From QHWK01 sp035315685 (GTDB lineage Bacteria; Acidobacteriota; Vicinamibacteria; Vicinamibacterales; CAVVIG01), in assembly GCA_035315685.1 (NCBI GenBank), contig DATFXR010000172.1:1-6596 (forward strand): a DNA stretch of 6,596 nt, written 5' to 3'. Positions 1-5,455 of this stretch are shown in pieces (position 1 is the first letter of the stretch; every line of letters begins with the position of its first letter). The translations under genes and the position numbers were made by a program. The notes under the pieces were generated by a model. It saw nothing but the letters and a program-made list of their open reading frames with translations, had not been told where the DNA came from and searched no databases.

Positions 1-306
1 ATTCTGCGCGACGCGGTCGAGGTTCGCGATGCTGGTGCACTGCACCGAGAACGGCTGCTGCCCGGGATCGCCCGACCGGTCGTAGCACACCAGCCGGTTG
101 GTCCCTTTCCTCAGCGTGTCGTAGGTGCCGTCGGCCTTCCATTTGATGACCGTGGCGCCGTCTTTCATCTGCCGAGGCGCCGGCATCAGCGCCTTCTCGA
201 TGGCCGGATCCTGCGGCGCGGACGCGGTCTGCGTCCCTCCCTGCTGTGCCGACCCGACGGTCGTCGCGATCAGCAGGCCGAGCGCGATGGTCACGATGCG
301 TTTCAT
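1..306 (-). CDS. Small secreted protein of unknown function (partial, C-terminus beyond the left edge)
   Basis: This leftward reading frame is open for 102 codons from ATG at 306-304 to the window edge, so the stop is not seen. Residues 1-20 look like a signal peptide: MKR, then a hydrophobic stretch, ending GSA before QQ. The mature part begins with a low-complexity QTASAPQ stretch, followed by IEKALMPAPRQMKDGATVIKW, a KADGTYDTLRKGTN segment, and Cys74 and Cys90, which could form a disulfide. There is no CxxCH. The pattern of 'ATV...G...LR.GTN...C' resembles small secreted proteins annotated as hypothetical in environmental bacteria; that is recalled, not searched. A good Shine-Dalgarno (GGAGGG) sits 5 nt upstream of the start. 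It lies 81 bp downstream of the 421-residue haem protein on the same strand, so co-transcription is likely. The reading frame is well supported; the function is not known. Confidence 0.72.
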   Translation of the reverse strand, partial: MKRIVTIALGLLIATTVGSAQQGGTQTASAPQDPAIEKALMPAPRQMKDGATVIKWKADGTYDTLRKGTNRLVCYDRSGDPGQQPFSVQCTSIANLDRVAQN

Positions 307-311
307 TGCTG

Positions 312-317
312 CCCTCC
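312..317 (-). promoter_or_regulatory. Ribosome binding site of the left-edge gene
   Basis: Read on the minus strand the sequence is CCTGGAGGGCAGCA followed by ATG. GGAGGG is a strong Shine-Dalgarno with 5 nt spacing, and it fixes the start of the truncated gene at 306. It is one of only two clear SD sites in the window. Confidence 0.7.
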
Positions 318-387
318 AGGAAGTCTGCGGAGCCAAGCTTACACGATAGACGTAAGACGCCGGTGACTGGTCTCGCGGTGCGCCGGT

Positions 388-1653
388 TCAACGCGTGGCG
401 TACTGTTCCGGCGGATCCTGCAGCGTGTCGCGGAGAATTTGCAAGACCGTGCTGCGATCGTCGGGCGACAGCCGCGCATATTTCGGGTCCGGCTCACGAC
501 CGGACAGGATCGTCCAGATACGGTCGTAAATCGCGTGACGGACCGGGTCCGGGAGCGCCCGGAACGCCGGAGAGTAGAGCATGAAGCTGCAGGGATAGCG
601 AAGCAGCCGGTGTTCGAGATCGAGTTGCCGGAGCGATCGACCGTGCGTGTCCGACGGACCCTGCGCCGCAAACCTCTCCGCAAATCGTGTCGTGCCTCGA
701 ACCGGCGCGGTCAACGGTTGTTCGTCGATGAACAGCGCGTAGTCGACCAGCTCGTCCACGGCGTCGCGGAGCGGCGCGCGCGTGACGTCGATCGGTCTGT
801 CCTGCGAAGGGAGCCTCGCCTCCCATCCCACTCTCGTGATCAGGTTCGTCATGTGCGACTGATGCGCGAACACCATCAGCGCGACGATGTCGCTCTGGGC
901 CGACGCATAGCCGTGTGCGTCGAACAGACCGTCGAGCGACGTGCGGTTCAGCGTGCGATCGGAGATCGCGGCTTGCTGATCGCCCGTGCCGGTGACGATG
1001 GCGTTGCCCATGTGGCGCATCGATCCATGCGTCCCGGTCACATACCAGCCGCCCCAGCGCTTGCCGAACGGTGTGCGGTCGTCGATGTCGTAGGCGCCGA
1101 ACTGGCCGAGCGGCAGGCCGTCGTGTGCGACGAACGAGCTGCGCGACAGCATGCCCGGGACGTGCAGCGTGCTGTAAACCTGATGGCAGCGCACGCACGC
1201 GGACGGCCGCTCGAACCGCGGCGTCTCCTGCGCTTTCTGATCGAGCGTGTAGAAGAGCACGCCCTGCTGCGGATCCTGAACGGCGAGCTCGAGAAGGGGC
1301 GCGCCGCGAATGTAGCCGACCGCCACGACGTCGTTGAACAGGATCGCGCGCGGGTTCGACGGCTCGGTATACAAGGCCTGCACGCCGGTCTTCGACATCA
1401 CCAGCATCTGCGACTCGACCGGGACGCGGAGCGCATCGAGGACCGCCGGGAGATAACCCGAGCGATCGTCGAATGCCAGACGCGTGGTCCCGTCCTCGAG
1501 ACGGCGATTCAACTGGGCGACGACATCGGCCGTCGGTCGGGTGAAGTAGCCGATGGCGGGACTGGTCAGCGGGACGGGGAGCGGTCGCTCTGTGAGTTGC
1601 CGCGCCGACAGCACGACGCTGACGACGAACACGAAGATGAAAACTGCACGCAT
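388..1653 (-). CDS. Exported monohaem c-type cytochrome-like protein of unknown function, 421 aa
   Basis: The protein has a short hydrophobic N-terminus (residues 1-17, MRAVFIFVFVVSVVLSA) that acts as a signal peptide or membrane anchor. A single haem c motif, CVRCH, lies at 153-157 in the middle of the chain; the N-terminal part is about 130 residues, including VMSKTG (85-90) and FNDVVAVGY (106-114). After the haem comes a Gly/Trp/His-rich segment, WGGWYVTGTHGSMRHMGN (200-217), then FAHQSHMTN (262-270). Met168, Met212, Met215 and the nearby histidines are candidate axial haem or metal ligands. The combination of the SNPRAILFND, VPG, WGGWYVTGTHG..RHMGN and H..HM.N motifs matches a widespread uncharacterised family that I recall from Acidobacteria, Planctomycetes and Verrucomicrobia. 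ATG at 1653 is the first possible start because an in-frame TGA lies just upstream; no SD is visible. It is divergent from the PQQ dehydrogenase gene, with 73 bp between the starts, so it is a plausible electron-transfer partner. Redox function is inferred from the haem motif only. Confidence 0.88.
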   Translation of the reverse strand: MRAVFIFVFVVSVVLSARQLTERPLPVPLTSPAIGYFTRPTADVVAQLNRRLEDGTTRLAFDDRSGYLPAVLDALRVPVESQMLVMSKTGVQALYTEPSNPRAILFNDVVAVGYIRGAPLLELAVQDPQQGVLFYTLDQKAQETPRFERPSACVRCHQVYSTLHVPGMLSRSSFVAHDGLPLGQFGAYDIDDRTPFGKRWGGWYVTGTHGSMRHMGNAIVTGTGDQQAAISDRTLNRTSLDGLFDAHGYASAQSDIVALMVFAHQSHMTNLITRVGWEARLPSQDRPIDVTRAPLRDAVDELVDYALFIDEQPLTAPVRGTTRFAERFAAQGPSDTHGRSLRQLDLEHRLLRYPCSFMLYSPAFRALPDPVRHAIYDRIWTILSGREPDPKYARLSPDDRSTVLQILRDTLQDPPEQYATR

Positions 1654-1706
1654 TTTTCAGAATCGGCACAGGCGATCAGTCCACCGCAGCCTCCCTCGCG
1701 GCTCGC

Positions 1707-1714
1707 AGTATACT
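1707..1714. promoter_or_regulatory. Palindromic AGTATACT, candidate shared -10 element of divergent promoters
   Basis: AGTATACT is a perfect 8-bp palindrome in the 73-bp spacer between two divergent start codons. It presents TATACT (5 of 6 matches to TATAAT) on both strands, at 1709-1714 on plus and 1712-1707 on minus. On the plus strand, transcription would begin about 1720-1722, only about 5-7 nt before the ATG at 1727. This gives a near-leaderless mRNA and fits the absence of any Shine-Dalgarno there. On the minus strand the leader would be about 45 nt. No convincing -35 box is seen on either strand, so this is a candidate only. Confidence 0.42.
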
Positions 1715-1726
1715 CGCGCCTTCACG

Positions 1727-3820
1727 ATGACGGTCCTGATCATTTCGGGACTTCTGCTGCTCCGGCTGCATGCGCCGGCACAAGAGGCGGCGGCCGCTGC
1801 GCCGGGAGCGAAGCTGTTCGCCGAAACCTGCGCGGCGTGCCACGGCGCCGATGCGAAAGGCGACAACGGTCCCAACCTGACGACGCTGTGGGCGTCGGGC
1901 GCGACCGACGACCGGATCACCGAAACGATTCGGCGAGGTGTAGCTGGAAGCGTGATGCCCCCGAGCCGCGCGAGCGACGCGGAGATTCGCGCGATCGTCG
2001 CCTACCTGAAGAGCCTGGCGCCGCCCGCGACTGAATCCGGCGCCGCCGCGCGCGCAAACGCGGAGCGGCCGCAGCGTGTGACGCTGATCACCAAGGGCGG
2101 CGCGCGGATTCGTGGTGAACGGCGCAACGAAGACGCCTTCTCGATTCAGATCGCCGAGAGCGACGGCCGACTGCAGGGCTACCTGAAACACGATCTGCAG
2201 CAGATCGTCCGCGGCGACAGCCCTGACGAACCGGCGCCGTCGGCGGGCCGCGCCAGCGATCGCGGCATCAGCTATCGCGACATCCTCGACGGATTGACGG
2301 ATCCAACGCGCTGGCTGACCTTCTCCGGCGACTATTCGGGACGCCGCCACAGTCCGATCACGCAAATCACCCGCGACAACGTCGGTGGCCTCCTGGCGGA
2401 GTGGACCTTTCAAACCGGCACGATGACGCGCGGCCGCGGGTTCGAGGCGACGCCGCTCGCCTGGGATGGCGTTCTCTATGTGACCGGGTCGAACGATTTC
2501 GCCTGGGCGCTCGACGCGCGGACCGGACGTCCGTTCTGGACCTACCGGCGTGAACTGCCGAACGATCTCACCTACGGCGCGCAAGCGCCGGTCAACCGCG
2601 GCTTCGGCATCCTCGGCGATCGCCTGTTCATGACGACGCTCGACGCGCACCTGCTCGCTTTCGATCGCCGCAGCGGCCGCATCGTCTGGGACACCGTGCT
2701 GGCGGACTACAAGGTCGGGTACTCGGCGACGCTCGCGCCGCTCGTGATCGACGGAAAGGTGATCGTCGGCATTTCGGGCGGCGAGTATCAGACGCGCGGC
2801 TTTCTCGACGCCTACGATCCCGCAACCGGCGCGCGCATCTGGCGGTTCTATACCGTGCCCGCGCCAGGCGAGCCGGGCAGCGAGACGTGGCCGGCCGGCC
2901 CGGAGATCATCGCGCGCGGCGGCGGCGGCACGTGGATGACCGGCACCTACGACCCCGATCTGAATCTTCTGTACTGGGGTACCGGCAATCCCAATCCCGA
3001 TTACTACGGCGACGGACGGAAAGGCGACAACCTCTACACGAACTCGCTCGTCGCGATCGACGGGGCGACTGGCCGGCCGAAGTGGCACTACCAGTTCACG
3101 CCGCACGACACGCACGACTGGGACTCGAACCACGTCCCGGTGCTCGCCGATCTCACGGTCAGCGGCGTGCCGCGCAAGGTCGTGATGGTCGCGAACCGGA
3201 ACGGGTTCTTCTACGTGCTGGATCGCCGCGACGGGACGCTGCTCGTCGGCAAGCCGTTCACCGACACGACGTGGGCGCGCGAGATCGGACAGGACGGGCG
3301 TCCGATGGTGCTGAACGACGGCACCAGCACGTGCGTTCCGGATCAATGGGGCGGGACGAACTTCAATCCGCCGTCGTTCGATCCCGCGCTCGGCCTGCTG
3401 TTCCTGAACGCACGCGAGACATGCGCGACCTTCGTCCCGCAACCGCCGGCGAACGCGCCGGGCAAACAGAATTTCGGCGGCGTCGTGCGCGTCGACCGCG
3501 AGAAGGCGTACGGCGCGCTGCGCGCGATCGACCCGACCAGCGGCGAGCGCCGCTGGGAGTTCAGGTTTCCAACGCCGACGATGGCCGGTGTGATGACGAC
3601 GGCGTCGGGCCTGGTGTTTGCCGGGGACAACGAAGGCAACCTCATGGCGTTCGACGGCAGGACGGGGGCGAATCTCTGGCGGTACTCGACTGGAACGCCG
3701 ATCTGGGGCGCCGCGCCGATGACCTACATGCTCGATGGACGGCAGCGGGTCGTCGTTGCATCGGGCACTACACTCTTGCAATTCGCACTGCCGGCACGCC
3801 CTGGAGGGTCGGACCGATAG
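1727..3820 (+). CDS. PQQ-dependent alcohol dehydrogenase (methanol/ethanol family) with N-terminal cytochrome c domain, 697 aa
   Basis: This is a periplasmic quinohaemoprotein expected to oxidise an alcohol with PQQ and pass electrons to its own haem. Residues 1-18 or so form a short signal peptide. A cytochrome c domain spans about 27-100, with CAACH at 35-39 and Met77 (SVMPPS) as the likely axial ligand. A small beta-rich module (about 117-162, GGARIRGERRNEDAFSIQI) links it to the PQQ propeller (about 182-690), which has repeated Trp-docking-like segments such as ALDARTGRPFWTY. Aligned by eye to MxaF, the metal/PQQ residues are Glu353 (GGEYQTRGF), Asn421 (GTGNPNP), catalytic Asp464 (PHDTHDWD), Arg491 (NRNG) and Trp403 (GGGTWMTG). 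Asp466, two after the catalytic Asp, is the lanthanide-type signature. The vicinal Cys-Cys of MxaF is replaced by Ala285-Gln286; Cys536 and Cys566 match the other conserved disulfide. ATG 1727 was chosen because it starts the signal peptide; upstream in-frame starts overlap the divergent gene. No SD is visible. The substrate is unknown. Confidence 0.93.
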   Translation: MTVLIISGLLLLRLHAPAQEAAAAAPGAKLFAETCAACHGADAKGDNGPNLTTLWASGATDDRITETIRRGVAGSVMPPSRASDAEIRAIVAYLKSLAPPATESGAAARANAERPQRVTLITKGGARIRGERRNEDAFSIQIAESDGRLQGYLKHDLQQIVRGDSPDEPAPSAGRASDRGISYRDILDGLTDPTRWLTFSGDYSGRRHSPITQITRDNVGGLLAEWTFQTGTMTRGRGFEATPLAWDGVLYVTGSNDFAWALDARTGRPFWTYRRELPNDLTYGAQAPVNRGFGILGDRLFMTTLDAHLLAFDRRSGRIVWDTVLADYKVGYSATLAPLVIDGKVIVGISGGEYQTRGFLDAYDPATGARIWRFYTVPAPGEPGSETWPAGPEIIARGGGGTWMTGTYDPDLNLLYWGTGNPNPDYYGDGRKGDNLYTNSLVAIDGATGRPKWHYQFTPHDTHDWDSNHVPVLADLTVSGVPRKVVMVANRNGFFYVLDRRDGTLLVGKPFTDTTWAREIGQDGRPMVLNDGTSTCVPDQWGGTNFNPPSFDPALGLLFLNARETCATFVPQPPANAPGKQNFGGVVRVDREKAYGALRAIDPTSGERRWEFRFPTPTMAGVMTTASGLVFAGDNEGNLMAFDGRTGANLWRYSTGTPIWGAAPMTYMLDGRQRVVVASGTTLLQFALPARPGGSDR

Positions 3821-3942
3821 GCCCGCATCGTTGCCCTGAGTGCGGGACCGTTAGGCCCATAGGTTGGGTGGGGTAGGACCGATAAGGACCTCGCTCGCGC
3901 ATCGCGCGAGCCCTCCACCAAGCCCATGGGGCCCATTGGTCC
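3811..3942. repeat. Four degenerate GGACC-n4-GGCCC repeats (three direct, one inverted) after the PQQ dehydrogenase gene
   Basis: The copies are GGACCGATAGGCCC (3811-3824), GGACCGTTAGGCCC (3845-3858), GGACCGATAAGGACC (3876-3890) and, on the opposite strand, GGACCAATGGGCCC (3929-3942). The direct copies are spaced 34 and 31 bp apart, with variable sequence between them. The first copy overlaps the stop codon of the dehydrogenase gene (TAG at 3818-3820). The inverted copy could pair with any of the direct ones, with the 3893-3911 hairpin between copy three and copy four. The element fills most of the 197-bp gap before the next gene (3821-4017). It could be a dispersed intergenic repeat, an RNA-stability or termination structure, or a protein-binding array; the sequence does not decide between these. 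Confidence 0.6.
3893..3911 (+). terminator. GC-rich hairpin, possible terminator or 3'-end stabiliser of the PQQ dehydrogenase transcript
   Basis: GCTCGCGC (3893-3900) and GCGCGAGC (3904-3911) are perfect 8-bp inverted repeats with a 3-nt loop (ATC), about 73 bp after the stop codon. No T-run follows, so this is not a canonical intrinsic terminator. It lies between the third and the inverted GGACC repeats and may cap a larger stem-loop formed by them. Confidence 0.4.
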
Positions 3943-4005
3943 CACGCTCCCGGATGTCCCACGCGTCCGTTGACCATCGCGTCGCAGAGGAGTAGCTTGT
4001 CCCGC

Positions 4006-4011
4006 AAGGAG
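4006..4011 (+). promoter_or_regulatory. Ribosome binding site of the haem/copper protein gene
   Basis: AAGGAG is followed by 6 nt and ATG at 4018. This selects the 476-residue start over the in-frame upstream ATG at 3970, which has no SD and would put 16 polar residues before the signal peptide. Confidence 0.75.
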
Positions 4012-4017
4012 TTGCCC

Positions 4018-5448
4018 ATGTTCGGCAGATTTCGCATCGCGTTGGTGACCTCGGCGGGTGCGTGCCTCTTGATGTGGGCGCAGCCGAGCGCGCAGGCGCC
4101 GGCCGGCGCGGGCGACGTGACGTTCACGAAAGACGTCGCGCGCATCCTGCAGCGCAGTTGCCAGGAATGTCACCACACGGATGGCGTTGCGCCGATGTCG
4201 CTGGTCACCTACGAAGAAGTCCGGCCGTGGGCGAAGGCGATCAAGACCCGCACGGCGCTGCGCAGCCAGCGCGGGGCGATGCCGCCGTTCTTCGTCGAGA
4301 AGAACATCGGCATTCAGAAGTTCAAGCACGATCCGTCGCTGAGCGAGGAGGAGATCGCGACGATCGCGAAGTGGGCCGACAACGGCGCGCCGCGCGGCAA
4401 TCCCGGGGACATGCCGAAGCCGCGCGATTTCGACGACACCGACAAGTGGACGATCGGCGAACCGGATCTGATTCTCAAGTCCAAGGAAGTGCTGGTGCCG
4501 GCAGTTCGTCCTGATTGGTGGGGCGATTTCGGTCTGATTCCGACCGGCCTCACCGAAGACCGCTACGTGTCCGCGGTGGAAGTGCGCGAGATCAACGACA
4601 TCCCGCGCGGCGGCGACACCAAGACCGTCGGCGGGCGCTACGTCTTCCATCACATGACCTACACGAGCGTGAAGATGGGAGAGAAGGGCACCGGCGACGA
4701 GCTGGCGAGCAGCTGGCCGATTCACGAGGTCGGACGCAACGCCGACATTTTTCCGCCGGAAGCCGGGCGACTGCTGCAGGCCAACTCGGCGCTGTCGCTG
4801 GACGCCGGCCACATCCACTCGAACGGGCGCGAGACGAAAGCGCATCTCGAGTTCGCGTTCAAGCTGTTCCCGGCCGAATACAAGCCGATCTACAAGCGTT
4901 CCACGCTCCGCCTCGGCAACGGCATCGACATCGACGTGAAGCCGAATCAGGCCAATCAGGAACTGCACGCCTACGCAACGCTGCAGGAGCACACCAAGAT
5001 CATCGCGTTCGAACCGCACCTGCATGCACCCGGCGTGCGGATGTGTCTGGAAGCGATCTGGGGCCACAACATCCAGACGCTGAACTGCGTCGGCTACGAC
5101 CACAACTGGGTGAAGCAGTACGTCTACGAAGACGATGCGGCGCCGCTGCTGCCGAAGGGAACGATCGTGCACCTGATCGGATTCCTCGACACGACGCCCG
5201 CCAACAAGAACCCCGCGGACCCGAGGAACTGGGCCGGCGGCGGGCGCCGCTCGATTGCCAACATGTTCATCGACCTCGGCTACTCGGTGTCGCTCACCGA
5301 GGAGCAGTTCCAGGCAGAGATGGCAAAGCGGCGCACGAAGATGAAGAACCGCAACGACTACGACATCGGCTGCCCGCTCTGCTGGGCGCCGCCGATCCCG
5401 ACGGCCACGGCGACCACCGCACCGGGACCGCAACAGCAGAAACAGTAG
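4018..5448 (+). CDS. Monohaem cytochrome c fused to ascorbate-dependent (PHM-like) type II copper monooxygenase-like protein, 476 aa
   Basis: This is a predicted exported haem and copper protein. Residues 1-27 are a signal peptide (hydrophobic core, then PSAQA). The N-terminal domain (about 34-125) begins FTKDVARILQRSCQECH; CQECH (48-52) binds haem c, and Met88 (GAMPP) is the probable axial ligand. The region from about 140 to 440 resembles the PHM/DBM copper monooxygenase fold found in secreted bacterial proteins. His211-His212 (FHHMTY, compare VHHM of PHM) and His265/His267 (GHIHSNG) match the CuH side. His334/His336 (EPHLHAPG) and Met416 match the His-x-His and Met of the catalytic CuM side. 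These assignments are by eye. If active it would hydroxylate a C-H bond using O2, with electrons arriving through the haem; a non-oxygenase sensing or binding role is possible. The tail has a CPLC motif (452-455) and a Pro/Thr/Gln-rich end. It is followed after 7 bp by the next gene, so the two probably share a transcript. The family is recognised from Acidobacteria, without a known substrate. Confidence 0.85.
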   Translation: MFGRFRIALVTSAGACLLMWAQPSAQAPAGAGDVTFTKDVARILQRSCQECHHTDGVAPMSLVTYEEVRPWAKAIKTRTALRSQRGAMPPFFVEKNIGIQKFKHDPSLSEEEIATIAKWADNGAPRGNPGDMPKPRDFDDTDKWTIGEPDLILKSKEVLVPAVRPDWWGDFGLIPTGLTEDRYVSAVEVREINDIPRGGDTKTVGGRYVFHHMTYTSVKMGEKGTGDELASSWPIHEVGRNADIFPPEAGRLLQANSALSLDAGHIHSNGRETKAHLEFAFKLFPAEYKPIYKRSTLRLGNGIDIDVKPNQANQELHAYATLQEHTKIIAFEPHLHAPGVRMCLEAIWGHNIQTLNCVGYDHNWVKQYVYEDDAAPLLPKGTIVHLIGFLDTTPANKNPADPRNWAGGGRRSIANMFIDLGYSVSLTEEQFQAEMAKRRTKMKNRNDYDIGCPLCWAPPIPTATATTAPGPQQQKQ

Positions 5449-5455
5449 CGAGAAC

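Noticed and set aside
1553..1726. Upstream in-frame extension of the PQQ dehydrogenase to ATG 1553 or 1637
   Set aside because: It would overlap the divergent gene, and it places a basic, non-signal segment before an evident signal peptide beginning at 1727.
439..2034. Long plus-strand open frame opposite the 421-residue haem protein gene
   Set aside because: Its translation is dominated by Arg, Ala, Asp and Val with no recognisable motif, and it overlaps two genes with clear families. It is a GC-rich antisense shadow.
1676..3781. 701-codon minus-strand open frame covering nearly the whole PQQ dehydrogenase gene
   Set aside because: The plus strand carries unmistakable PQQ and haem motifs. 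The antisense frame has low-complexity Arg/Ala/Val-rich content and is open only because stop codons are rare at this GC.
3811..3942. CRISPR array
   Set aside because: The repeat units are only 14-15 bp, degenerate, and one is inverted; the spacing is short and there are no cas genes in the window.
3970..3998. TTGACC (3970-3975) and TAGCTT (3993-3998), 17 bp apart, as a sigma-70 promoter of the haem/copper gene
   Set aside because: The -10 matches poorly and the transcript would start essentially at the ribosome binding site. I could not support it over chance.
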